A stretch of DNA of 64,000 nucleotides from assembly GCA_965216025.1 (NCBI GenBank), contig CBDCEX010000015.1, positions 1-64,000 of the forward strand, read 5' to 3'. A program made the translations under genes and the position numbers. Shown here piece by piece: positions 6,736 through 14,352 of the stretch. Within the stretch, counting starts at the first letter, position 1, and each line of letters begins with the position of its first letter. Below the pieces are notes generated by a model, which worked only from the letters and a program-made list of their open reading frames with translations, did no database searches and was not told the DNA's origin. The DNA comes from JADFQT01 sp965216025 (GTDB lineage Bacteria > Chloroflexota > Dehalococcoidia > Lucifugimonadales > UBA3495).

Positions 6736-8159
6736 CCGGCCAGCCCCAAGGAACGGATACCGGACTTAACGGGCTTGCGGCTATGAGCCCCAGCAGCAAG
6801 AGTCCAGGCCGCGCAAGCATCATCCCTACCCGTGTTGTTGGTCCCAGCCTTGACTAGCCGCACCGAACCGGCGTCGTCATTCTTGACCATCGCCGCCGCT
6901 AGACTGGCCTCAATTAGTGACCGACACTCTAGCGCAACGGCAAACGGTCCATCCTTGACGCCCCGCCGGAGCGCCCTTATATCCTCGCTACTCTCGCTCC
7001 ACCTGGTTATTCGCGGTTCCAGCCTTGCGCCATTCTTGACGGCATCCTCCAAATCCAGTAGCCGGAAACGATCACAAACAATAACCCTTGGCCTTCCCCA
7101 TTCCTCTTGTATCGCGGCCCACACTTGCGCCACTGTAGGCACCTGTAGCCCCTCAGCAAGGCGTAGAAGGCCAGAGTCCACCAACTTCCTGTAGGTGTTC
7201 GGGCTTACCCTATCGCGGCGTTCCTGCGCCGCCACGTCCGGCACACCCGGCGCAATGGCCAACGCTTCGGTGCGGCCCGATGGGAAGATGGCAACCGCAG
7301 CACTCCAACTGCGATTTTGGCCAAGGTCCAGGCCAACCAGCGGCCTACCGTCCCGCTCTGGCACCTCCCGCGCGCAAACCTGCTGCCAATCCTCTACCGT
7401 TAAAAGCATGGCGGCAGAATCAGCGGAAGGCAGGTTAAGGCGGAAGGATAGGAACCTAGCTTTCAACCTTGTATCCCGCCATGCTTCGGCCCGTTCCTCT
7501 TTTAGCTTGTCCAGGAATTCCGAGCTTATCGCGGTCAAGGGGTTGCACCGCTTTATTTCTCTCAGGTCTGCCCACTTGTCGGGCTTGCCAGTAAGCGATT
7601 GAACGTAGGTTTTGCCGCGCGAACCATCCGCTACCAGGTCGTGCCACCATCCATTTAGCGCCGGTGCCAACGTGCCAATGAAAATCGCTTTCATTGGGCT
7701 TCCAGGTTTTCCGAGTGACGTAAGGATGGCGTTGGCCATCAACTCGCCCCCAACTACCTCCCAACTTCCGGGTTCGTCTGCCACTAAAATTCTTGTGTTT
7801 ACGATGCCCATTGCCGACTTACCGTTTGAGCTGATAACGCGTAGCTTCGTGGAAGATGCCTTGTGAAGGATCGCCAGCCTTGTCACGCTGTCATTGAAAC
7901 GGTAATCAGTGTTATCAACACCGCCCAACGCCGCAACCACGAACCTAAAGGCAAGCCTAGCCTGTTCTATGCTACTGGCGCATAACAAGTATTCAGTACC
8001 AGGATAATGCAGCGGGTCGCCAGGTGTCATTCCGCGTGTGAGGATATGTGCTGCAAGAAAAGTTTTGCCGTTGCCTCTGGGCAAACTGAGACAGGCAACA
8101 TCCACACCCGGAGCCAGCGCCCGCTTCAAAAATCGCTTCTGAAATGGCAGCAGGTCCAT
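6732..8159 (-). CDS. Terminase large subunit
   Basis: A packaging motor with an N-terminal ATPase and C-terminal nuclease. The Walker A-like motif is LPRGNGKT near residue 30, Walker B is ILVADEPG near residue 130, and the coupling region follows. RNase H-like nuclease acids appear in VGLDLGQN, CDRFR and GRDDACAAW. The start is set at ATG 8159 because it follows AGAGG at the right spacing and aligns with the element 2 start; the open frame extends 10 codons further. Length is about 475 residues, normal for the family. It is followed directly by HNH. No small terminase gene was recognised. Confidence 0.9.
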   Translation of the reverse strand: MDLLPFQKRFLKRALAPGVDVACLSLPRGNGKTFLAAHILTRGMTPGDPLHYPGTEYLLCASSIEQARLAFRFVVAALGGVDNTDYRFNDSVTRLAILHKASSTKLRVISSNGKSAMGIVNTRILVADEPGSWEVVGGELMANAILTSLGKPGSPMKAIFIGTLAPALNGWWHDLVADGSRGKTYVQSLTGKPDKWADLREIKRCNPLTAISSEFLDKLKEERAEAWRDTRLKARFLSFRLNLPSADSAAMLLTVEDWQQVCAREVPERDGRPLVGLDLGQNRSWSAAVAIFPSGRTEALAIAPGVPDVAAQERRDRVSPNTYRKLVDSGLLRLAEGLQVPTVAQVWAAIQEEWGRPRVIVCDRFRLLDLEDAVKNGARLEPRITRWSESSEDIRALRRGVKDGPFAVALECRSLIEASLAAAMVKNDDAGSVRLVKAGTNNTGRDDACAAWTLAAGAHSRKPVKSGIRSLGLAG

Positions 8160-8218
8160 CAAAACACCTCTAACACTGAATAGCCCCACCTACGCCGATA
8201 TACCCACCCAACCATCAT

Positions 8219-8452
8219 TTAACAGGGTTCCCTTGATTCATGATACTTAATATCATGATTTAGCCTAAGCACACGGTAACGGGTATAGGCATCTTGAGCG
8301 CCGCCGCCCTTGCTCCTGATTGCATCAAAGCACCTATCGCACACGCGCCATAGGACCGTGTTACATCCATTACAACCCACCGCATTATTACCAAAGTCTG
8401 GGATTGGCTGCCCGCAGAAATCGCATACCGCCTCTTGCTTGTCTTGTGCCAT
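8219..8452 (-). CDS. Small zinc-ribbon protein
   Basis: A 77-residue protein with three CxxC pairs (CDFC, CNGC, CDRC), predicting one or two zinc ribbons, then a short basic tail (RYRVLRLNHDIKYHESREPC). ATG 8452 follows a strong GGAGGT. It lies directly upstream of terminase in the transcription direction and just downstream of the origin-like repeats. It could be a DNA-binding regulator or a small terminase substitute, but no family assignment can be made. Confidence 0.65.
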   Translation of the reverse strand: MAQDKQEAVCDFCGQPIPDFGNNAVGCNGCNTVLWRVCDRCFDAIRSKGGGAQDAYTRYRVLRLNHDIKYHESREPC

Positions 8453-8522
8453 TGGTCCACCTCCAACTATCCTATCTTCCCATTGTGCTGATTATATTTG
8501 TATCTGAAACGTCATTGTGTCT

Positions 8523-8608
8523 GTGTCCCCTTATAAGGGGGGGACACGGAACACGTTATAACGCTGTGTGTCTGGGACACGCTGAGACACGTTGGGACAC
8601 GGGACACG
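8523..8608. repeat. Origin-like iteron and palindrome block 1
   Basis: GTGTCCCC (8523-8530) and GGGGACAC (8540-8547) form a palindrome with a 9-base loop. GGGACACG occurs at 8541, 8574, 8594 and 8601, with a near copy (GAGACACG) at 8584, all in direct orientation. The block abuts the 3' end of the RepA-like ATPase gene. Element 2 has the same heading: GGGACACG repeats beside a large palindrome directly after its RepA gene. A replication origin or packaging signal is the best reading. Confidence 0.6.
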
Positions 8609-8615
8609 TTGGCAT

Positions 8616-9890
8616 TTAATCTCCACCTTCTGCAACGTCTATTCCCTCCGGTGTGGCGAAATATAACCACGCCTTACCAGTCTTATATCGGTCCACTAAT
8701 CCAGCTTTCATCAAATCCTCTAGGGCTATATCTGCTGTCTTGCCCTTGTGTTTAACCAGTGACCTAACAGCCCGACTACCCGTTACGCCTTCACTTCCCA
8801 TCTTGGCTATCTCAAAGAGTAGGCTATCGGCAACTTGGGCAGCGTCAATATCCTCTTTCTCAGGTGGGGTTATCTGATAGGCCAGCACCCCCTCAACATA
8901 GGTAGCGACGATGTTGCAGATAGGCTTATTCGGGCTAACCATTAGCTGTCCAGCCCTATCCTTGTGGTTGACCAATAGCAGCTTCCCACATTCCAGTTGA
9001 TTCCAAGGTGTGCCAGTAACGAAGATAGCAGCACCCGTCATCTTTGACCGCTTATGCGTACTCCCAATAGCCCCTAGCGGCCTTTCCTCTTTACGCTTGG
9101 GAACATGGTCCAGCAGCAGCAGGGTAGCGCCTATGGATTCCCAAGGCTTGCAGAATTTATCGAACCAAGGCTTGACCGCGCCGCCGTCACTCGGACAGCC
9201 CGCAGATTCGCAAGAGTCTATTACTACCAACCCAGGCCGTTCACCTTTCATTAACCACGCTTGGGCATAGGGTAGGATGTTGATTTCTTCCTCAGTTTCA
9301 TCTTCAAGGAAGCTGTCATTGACGAACCGCAAGGCGGGGTTCTCAATTAGATCATCAGCTCCAAGTGCTGCCAACCTGGTAGCAAGGGTAGCTTGCCTAT
9401 CCTCAAAATCCCACCATAGGACGTTGGAGCCATTACGGACAGCACTAATAGCCGCCATGATCGCAACCCAAGTTTTGCCAACGCCAGGCTCGCCAAATAC
9501 GCTATTGAGCTTGGATTCGTAAAGGATGGTGCGCCCATCATCACGAACCATAAGAGAAGGTAGGATAGGCGGGTCGGTAAGGGTTACAGGCTGTGCCATG
9601 CTGTCGAATGTTCCAGCCATTGCCGCCAGGGTAGCTTTCCGTTCCCTTTCGGAGTAGGTGAAGTCTAGGCGGTCCTGGTCGCCTTCAAACATAGCCGCGA
9701 TGGTTTCGGGCTCCAGGTCGTCAATGGTCCAGGCTTGCTCAGGTAAGGCTTGGCCAACTGTGAGATACCTTTTGTTGTACTCTTGGCAGTCAACGCATGG
9801 GCAATCCTCATCGTGGAGAGACCCACCAATGAAAAGCCCTTCGTCGGTTTGACTAAGTAGGATGCTTTGGTTTATATTTGTGGCGTTCAT
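8616..9890 (-). CDS. RepA-like AAA ATPase/replicative helicase
   Basis: A 424-residue protein with a RecA-like core (AAA_25/RepA family): Walker A GEPGVGKT near residue 135, a DFED box (LWWDFEDRQATLATRL), Walker B LVVIDSCES near residue 220, a LLLLDHVPK strand, and a C-terminal winged-helix-like region (GVTGSRAVRSLVK). The N-terminus has a Cys cluster CPCVDC. Family members are hexameric helicases acting at plasmid or satellite origins. ATG 9890 follows GAGGAGATA. The gene ends beside the iteron block, its likely target. It is homologous to the split gene at 12342-15414. Confidence 0.82.
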   Translation of the reverse strand: MNATNINQSILLSQTDEGLFIGGSLHDEDCPCVDCQEYNKRYLTVGQALPEQAWTIDDLEPETIAAMFEGDQDRLDFTYSERERKATLAAMAGTFDSMAQPVTLTDPPILPSLMVRDDGRTILYESKLNSVFGEPGVGKTWVAIMAAISAVRNGSNVLWWDFEDRQATLATRLAALGADDLIENPALRFVNDSFLEDETEEEINILPYAQAWLMKGERPGLVVIDSCESAGCPSDGGAVKPWFDKFCKPWESIGATLLLLDHVPKRKEERPLGAIGSTHKRSKMTGAAIFVTGTPWNQLECGKLLLVNHKDRAGQLMVSPNKPICNIVATYVEGVLAYQITPPEKEDIDAAQVADSLLFEIAKMGSEGVTGSRAVRSLVKHKGKTADIALEDLMKAGLVDRYKTGKAWLYFATPEGIDVAEGGD

Positions 9891-9948
9891 TATCTCCTCA
9901 GCGTTAGATTGCCCGCCGGCTTGGACGAATCGGCGGGTTTTCTTTTGT

Positions 9949-10155
9949 TTATCTGCATTTCAGTTGCTTCCATCCATCCTCCCGTTGGTGTCTTAGCAAC
10001 CGGCCAGTGTGGTCATTTTGGCGAGTCCTATTCATCCTGGATACGCAATATTCCCCAACTCCCACACCGCACGTTGGGCAGGGTCGTGGGTATTTCTCCA
10101 ACAGTTCCAATAGCCGCCTTGCTTTTGTTAGTGGCAACATCGTATTCCAAGCCAT
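9949..10155 (-). CDS. Small phage-type zinc-finger protein
   Basis: About 68 residues with the start ATG overlapping the stop of the upstream RHH gene as TGATG, which marks translational coupling. The C-terminal half has CPTCGVGVGEYC followed by a His-containing HTGR, the spacing of the small zinc finger found in many actinophage and satellite DNA-binding proteins. The N-terminus is a Leu-rich helix. It is probably an accessory DNA-binding protein of the replication module. Confidence 0.6.
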   Translation of the reverse strand: MAWNTMLPLTKARRLLELLEKYPRPCPTCGVGVGEYCVSRMNRTRQNDHTGRLLRHQREDGWKQLKCR

Positions 10156-10460
10156 CAATTCCACCCCAGCTTTTCAGATTCTCCGGTCAGTAACTCCCGC
10201 GCCAGGTCACGGCTAAGGCCAGGGTGCCAACCATCCCGTTCCATGCGCTCCCTGGTCTTGACTTCCACCAACTCCCGCACCTTGTCGGCAACGTATTTCT
10301 TTTGCATACCCGCCGCTGTTGCCATTTGGCATATTGCCGCCGAGAAGGTCAGCCCTTCCTCTTGCACCACGGCGTTGACTGCCGCCAGTGTTACCGGGTC
10401 CACCCCTACTAAGATTTTTACCATTTCAACTTTGCTCCTACGCCGTTGCTTCACTGCCAT
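10155..10460 (-). CDS. Ribbon-helix-helix-like regulator
   Basis: The start is ATG 10460 because it sits 4 bases after GGAGGT; an upstream TTG overlaps that site. The 101-residue protein opens with basic KQRRRSK, then a strand EMVKILVGVDP and two short helices (LAAVNAVVQ, SAAICQMATAAGM), a ribbon-helix-helix pattern. A charged helical C-terminus follows. It is the first gene of the element 1 replication/capsid unit and a candidate transcriptional or partition regulator. Element 2 has an RHH gene in the corresponding position (12067). Confidence 0.55.
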   Translation of the reverse strand: MAVKQRRRSKVEMVKILVGVDPVTLAAVNAVVQEEGLTFSAAICQMATAAGMQKKYVADKVRELVEVKTRERMERDGWHPGLSRDLARELLTGESEKLGWN

Positions 10461-10612
10461 AAATACCTCCAAAATTGGGATATAACTAATTCTATCAGGC
10501 TAAAATGTCCTATGCCAAACAAAACGCCAGACACCAAAAATGTCTATGCGACTGGTGGTATCAGGTGGTAAGGTACTGTCCTATGTACCTACACAGATAC
10601 AACTACCGGATA

Positions 10613-10635
10613 CCTCCAGAGTACTTTTTACCACA
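10613..10635 (+). other. Putative attachment site between the two elements
   Basis: This 23-base stretch matches 767-790 (tRNA-Arg 3' end and flank) with one gap and three mismatches. It sits 82 bases before integrase 2, while the first copy is 102 bases before integrase 1. It would be the shared boundary (attR of element 1/attL of element 2) of a tandem array. The match is degenerate, so confidence is moderate. Confidence 0.45.
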
Positions 10636-10642
10636 TTTTCCA

Positions 10643-10671
10643 TTGACTTCCGTTACACTGCGGTCTATACT
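10643..10671 (+). promoter_or_regulatory. Sigma70 promoter of integrase 2
   Basis: TTGACT (10643-10648) and TATACT (10666-10671) are separated by exactly 17 bases. The predicted start near 10678 precedes two GGTGGTA motifs and the integrase ATG at 10717. Each hexamer matches the consensus at five of six positions. Confidence 0.75.
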
Positions 10672-10716
10672 CCCTTTAACCCGGTGGTAAATCGCTGGTG
10701 GTAAAAGGGGGTAAAA

Positions 10717-11946
10717 ATGAGCAAGCTAACCAATGCAGCAATCAAGGGACTGGACAAGCCGGGGCGGTATGGGGACGGCGGCGGGCTATACTTGAACGTC
10801 GCGCCCGGAGGTTCAAAGTCTTGGATTCAACGAATCAGGATTGACGGCAACCGGACTGACAAGGGATTGGGCGGGTATCCCGCCATGACTCTTACCAAAG
10901 CACGGCAACAGGCAGACGCTAACCGCATAGTGGTTAAAGCGGGCCGCAATCCCTGGACTGAAAAGCGCATGGCCTCACCCGCGCTGGCTGCACCAGTGGC
11001 CGACATTCCGACACTACGGGAAGCCACATACACAGTCCACAACCTCAATGCACCTTCACGTCCGGCGAGTGCTGCCCGATGGATTGGGCAGCTGGAAAAG
11101 CACATCCTTGCCAGTGTTGGCGATACTCCCATTGACGAATTCACCCGCGCGAACTTGGCAGAGATCATCGGGCCGTTGCGCCAATCAAACCACGAAACAT
11201 CGCGGAAGGTTAAGCAGGCGCTCCATGACGTTTTCCGCTGGAGCGTAGCAATGGGGCATATCGCAACTAACCCTGCTGATGATGCCTTGGAAATCCTGTT
11301 GCCCAAGGTCCGGAAGGAAGTGACTCACCATCTGGCTTTGCCCCATGGGGAAGTCCGGCGGGCAGTCCACATGGTCAAGTCCAGTGAGGCACGGCTGGCG
11401 ACACGTCTACTGCTCCAGTTCATTATCCTAACGGCTGCCCGTGCTGGTGAGGCAAGGCTGTCAACGTGGGGTGAAATTGACCTGGACGGCGCAACGTGGA
11501 CGGTCCCGGCTTCCCGAATGAAAAACAACCGCGAACACGTCGTACCTTTGTCGGCGCAAGCCGCCGGAATACTGAGGCGGGCCAAAGAACTTTACCGCGA
11601 TCCCGACGAAGAATTTGAATGGACGGTAGATGTTCAACCGGACTGGTGGATATTCCCGAATCCCAACAACGGCAAGCCTATCTCCGATGCCCTGGCGCAA
11701 CGGCTGGACAAAGACGGCATACCTTCCACAATGCACGGCTTCAGAACTTCGTTCAGGACGTGGGCGGCTGAGACCTATGGCGATGATTGGGATACGGCGG
11801 CTGAAATGTGCCTCTCTCACTACCCTACCGATGCGGTAGTCAAGGCATACCAGCGGAGCGGCTTGGTGGATAAGCGCCGGGGACTGTTGGCAGCGTGGGC
11901 AGACTACGTTGACCCTGTAGCTTCCGTTGAACCGCCGTTCTCATAG
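10717..11946 (+). CDS. int: Tyrosine recombinase/integrase 2 (P4 type)
   Basis: 409 residues with the same architecture as integrase 1: arm-binding DUF4102 segment (GRYGDGGGLYLNV, TDKGLGGYP), core-binding domain, then a catalytic domain with Arg in TAARAGEARLSTW, HGFRTSFRTWA, the SHYPTDAVVKAYQRSG region carrying the late His and the Tyr nucleophile. The start ATG follows GGGGGT. It probably integrates element 2 next to or within the same tRNA-Arg target, in tandem with element 1. Catalytic residues look intact although the rest of the element is decaying. Confidence 0.92.
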   Translation: MSKLTNAAIKGLDKPGRYGDGGGLYLNVAPGGSKSWIQRIRIDGNRTDKGLGGYPAMTLTKARQQADANRIVVKAGRNPWTEKRMASPALAAPVADIPTLREATYTVHNLNAPSRPASAARWIGQLEKHILASVGDTPIDEFTRANLAEIIGPLRQSNHETSRKVKQALHDVFRWSVAMGHIATNPADDALEILLPKVRKEVTHHLALPHGEVRRAVHMVKSSEARLATRLLLQFIILTAARAGEARLSTWGEIDLDGATWTVPASRMKNNREHVVPLSAQAAGILRRAKELYRDPDEEFEWTVDVQPDWWIFPNPNNGKPISDALAQRLDKDGIPSTMHGFRTSFRTWAAETYGDDWDTAAEMCLSHYPTDAVVKAYQRSGLVDKRRGLLAAWADYVDPVASVEPPFS

Positions 11947-11988
11947 AATAGAGGAAGTCCAGTTTTCCTTTTCTGGACTACCTCCTCT

Positions 11989-12020
11989 AAGGCCCTACTG
12001 TGCCCGCAGTGGGGCCTTTA
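11989..12020 (+). terminator. Terminator after integrase 2
   Basis: AAGGCCCTACTG pairs imperfectly with CAGTGGGGCCTT across a 6-base loop, followed by TTA. A weaker inverted repeat (GAGGAAGTCCAG with CTGGACTACCTC) lies directly upstream at 11951-11986. Together they probably stop the integrase transcript. Confidence 0.6.
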
Positions 12021-12066
12021 CTGTTGCAACCTTATTGTAGCAAGCTAATTTATGGAGGGTTGAACA

Positions 12067-12288
12067 ATGGTAAGGCACACGGTAGCACTCCGCCCGGTGG
12101 CGTTTCAGAAGCTACAGAACTTGACCGAGGAGCTGAGCAGGTAAGCGGGCTGGAAACTGTCTATGGCGCAGGTGGTGGAAATGGCGATTGATCAAGTCGA
12201 AAGGATAGAAGCCATGAAAGACGAAGACGACATAGTTGGCTACAGGGAGAAAGAAGAGCAGCAAAGGAAAAGCTATCAAGGGCACTAG
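12067..12288 (+). pseudogene. RHH (CopG-like) regulator with in-frame TAA
   Basis: ATG 12067 follows GGAGGG. The first 25 codons give VRHTVALRPVAFQKLQNL and then EELSR, the strand-helix of a ribbon-helix-helix protein. A TAA at 12142-12144 interrupts. The same frame continues with AGWKLSMAQVVEMAIDQVER, the second helix, and a charged tail to TAG at 12286-12288. The two halves together form a standard 73-residue RHH protein, so this is a nonsense-broken regulator. It occupies the same position relative to RepA as the intact RHH gene of element 1. Confidence 0.7.
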
Positions 12289-12341
12289 AACAGAAAGCCG
12301 GGCGCACCAACGCCCGGCAATCTAAACCAATAAGGAGCATC

Positions 12342-12726
12342 ATGGGTAGTATAACGCCGAAGTGCATCTATTGTCAATTGGTGCGGAAATCGTTTGGCGG
12401 CGATCCCTGCCAATGCCCCAAAGCCATCGCAGCGCTGGGTCCGGTGCTGCTCTGCGAAGAATGTAACCAACCGACCTATATGGGAAACGGTAACCCCCGG
12501 ACTGAAATCTACGGCGGCGGTCCAGCGTGGGAACATTGCAATTGTGCGGGAGCTAAAGCCAGGGTTGAGGCCAAGAACGCCGCACAAGCCAAGCAATGGG
12601 CAGAATTTGAGGCCAAGAAAAAGGAAGAATCTGACAAAGAGGATGCTGCACGGCGCGCAGACTGGGCCAAGATGACGCGGCAGTTTGCCAAGGAACAGGC
12701 CATCGTCAATGATGATGCGGGCCTAG
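12342..12726 (+). pseudogene. RepA-like ATPase, 5' fragment (zinc-binding N-terminus)
   Basis: ATG 12342 opens a frame with Cys pairs (CIYC, CQC, CEEC, CNC), suggesting zinc binding, then a charged helix (EFEAKKKEESDKED). At 12723-12726 (CTAG) the frame runs into the IS701 end. Removing the IS701 and the adjacent MITE and keeping one CTAG joins this frame exactly to the frame of the ATPase fragment at 14353, giving a 480-residue protein. It is therefore the N-terminal third of the element 2 RepA homologue, not a separate gene. Element 1 RepA also has a Cys cluster near its N-terminus. Confidence 0.75.
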
Positions 12727-14178
12727 TACTACAACGACGAGTTGTCTGGTAGGATGGCTGGACAGATGATGTTGGGTGGTTTGAGTGATGGATGCGGCGA
12801 GCTTCGAGCGGGTCTACGACAGCCTTCAGGAATTCCACGCCTTCTTTGCGGCCTCCTTCGGCCGCAAGCAGTGGCGGGATCACAGCGGGAATTACCTTCA
12901 GGCGCTGCTGGTGCAGGACCAGGAGCGGCGCAACGCCGAGAATCTCTCGGAATCGGTGGGCATCTCGGCCCGGGCGATGCAGCGCTTTCTCACCGAGGCC
13001 CGGTGGTCCGATGAGACAGTCATAGGGCGGTTGCAGGAATACTTGGCCCCCAGGCTGGGACACCCGGAGGCGGTGTGGGTGTTCGATGGCAGCGACTTCC
13101 CCAAGCAGGGCAGGAAATCGGCGGGAGTGGCCCGGCAGTACTGCGGCAGGCTGGGCAAGGTGGCCAACTGCCAGGGTGGGATGTTCCTGGCCTACGTCAG
13201 CCCGCTGGGCCGGGCGTTGGTGGACAAGCGGCTGTATCTGCCCAAGAGTTGGACCTCCGACCAGGACCGGTGTGCTGCGGCGGGTGTGCCGGAGGACCGG
13301 CGGAACTACCGGTCAAAGACGGAGTTGGCCCTGGAGATGCTGGAGCGGGTCCTGGAGTTGGGCTACCTCAGGGCCGAGTGGGTTGCCGGAGACGACGCCT
13401 TCGGGATGTCGCCGACCTTCCGGGAGGGACTGGCGGCCCTGGGGATGCGCTACGTGCTGGACGTTCCGGGCGGCACTACGGTCTGGCCCTTGGACCCGGC
13501 TTGGACCAGTCCGGAATATCCGGGGTTCGGCCGCCCCCGCAAACCCAAGCTGCGGCCTGGGCAGCGGCGGACCATGGAGCAGCGCGGTGATGAACTGCCG
13601 GATGAGGCTTGGCGGGAGATAACGGTGGCCCAGGGAAGCCAGGGGCCGCGCACCTACCGGTTCAGTGCCCAGCGGGTGCGGGCCACCAGGAGGCGCAAGC
13701 CCGGCGAGGAACTGTGGGCCGTCTGGCGCCGGAACCTGGACGGCAGCGAGCCCCGCTACTACCTGTCCAACGCTCCCGAGGGCACAACCTTGGAGACTCT
13801 GGCCTACGTGGGTGGGTCCAGGTGGCGCATTGAAACGGAGTTCGAGACTGAGAAGGGTGACGTGGGGCTGGACGAATACGAGACCCGCAGCTGGGCAGGG
13901 TGGCATCACCACATAGCCATGTGCCTGCTGGGTGGGGCGTTCCTGCTGAGCCTGCAGCAGGATTGGGGGGAAAAAGATGCCCCGGATCACGAGGCCACAG
14001 GTGTACCGGGTGGTGCGGGAGATGCTGCCCCGGGAGCAGTTCGGGCCCGATCAATTGCTGTTGTGGCTGGAGGATACGCAGCTACGCAACGAACGGGCTC
14101 GCCGTTCCCACGAGAGACGCCGCTCCACCCGCCGCGAAAGCAGGATGGAGCCGCCACCTTAAACCCGTCGTTGTAGTA
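12727..14178 (+). mobile_element. IS701-family insertion sequence
   Basis: A 1452-bp element with perfect 13-bp terminal inverted repeats (TACTACAACGACG and complement) flanked by CTAG on both sides (12723-12726 and 14179-14182), taken as a 4-bp target duplication. It carries one transposase gene. It interrupts the RepA gene of element 2. Confidence 0.88.
12788..14162 (+). pseudogene. IS701-family transposase, frameshifted near the C-terminus
   Basis: The frame from ATG 12788 shows IS701 signatures: WVFDGSDFPKQGRKSAGVARQ with the first catalytic Asp, LGKVANCQGG, GDDAFG, and a late catalytic region SRWRIETEFETEKGDVGLDEYE. After QQDWGEK the family-like C-terminus (MPRITRPQVYRVVREML and onwards) is found one frame over, from 13977 to 14162. 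The shift lies at a GGGGGGAAAAA run (13965-13975) and needs one base to be skipped. This is a homopolymer indel, a sequencing error, or conceivably frameshifting. DDE residues precede the shift. Confidence 0.8.
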
Positions 14179-14182
14179 CTAG

Positions 14183-14352
14183 AAGTCTGGCCGGAAAGCC
14201 ATTGGCCGGGTTTTGCGCTACGCGAAGCAGACGTATTCAAGACTTATATGGCATGGTGGTGCATGTAATACGTTGCAACACCCACTATGCCATCGATAAT
14301 CGACGTTAAGAAAACGCTGGCCTAGGGGGAATCGAGGTTTCCGGCCAGACTT
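14183..14352. mobile_element. CTAG-targeting MITE, copy 1
   Basis: A 170-bp non-coding element with about 18-bp imperfect terminal inverted repeats (AAGTCTGGCCGGAAAGCC and the complement of GGTTTCCGGCCAGACTT), flanked by CTAG at 14179-14182 and 14353-14356. A second diverged copy of 171 bp lies at 49850-50020, also between CTAG sites. It shares a single CTAG with the IS701 end. No transposase with matching ends is in the window. Confidence 0.8.

Larger units (their letters stand above)
779..10612. mobile_element. Element 1: integrated tail-less capsid-encoding satellite (cf-PICI-like)
   Basis: The element lies between the tRNA-Arg att candidate and its degenerate repeat at 10613. It contains an integrase (+) facing a convergent block on the - strand. 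In order of transcription that block is RHH regulator, zinc-finger protein, RepA-like ATPase, iteron/palindrome block, zinc-ribbon protein, large terminase, HNH, major capsid protein, small decoration-like protein, prohead protease, connector, head-tail adaptor and portal. There is no recognisable tail, tape measure, baseplate, lysis or small terminase gene in about 9.8 kb. Size and content resemble capsid-forming phage-inducible chromosomal islands, which make their own small capsids and borrow tails from a helper. A reduced prophage is the alternative. No helper phage is in the window. Confidence 0.65.
10554..10703 (+). repeat. GGTGGTA repeats upstream of integrase 2
   Basis: GGTGGTA occurs at 10554-10560, 10564-10570, 10683-10689 and 10697-10703. 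Two copies lie upstream of the att candidate and promoter, and two lie between the transcription start region and the integrase ATG. The latter placement would allow integrase to repress its own gene. The motif and layout match the repeats upstream of integrase 1. Confidence 0.5.

Noticed and set aside
8541..8608. CRISPR-like direct repeats
   Set aside because: The repeat is only 8 bases with irregular 0-26 base spacing; no Cas genes. It fits iterons beside a replication gene.
12792..14054. Several long alternative-frame ORFs over the IS701 transposase
   Set aside because: High-GC shadow frames of the real transposase; Gly/Ala/Arg-rich composition and no motifs.
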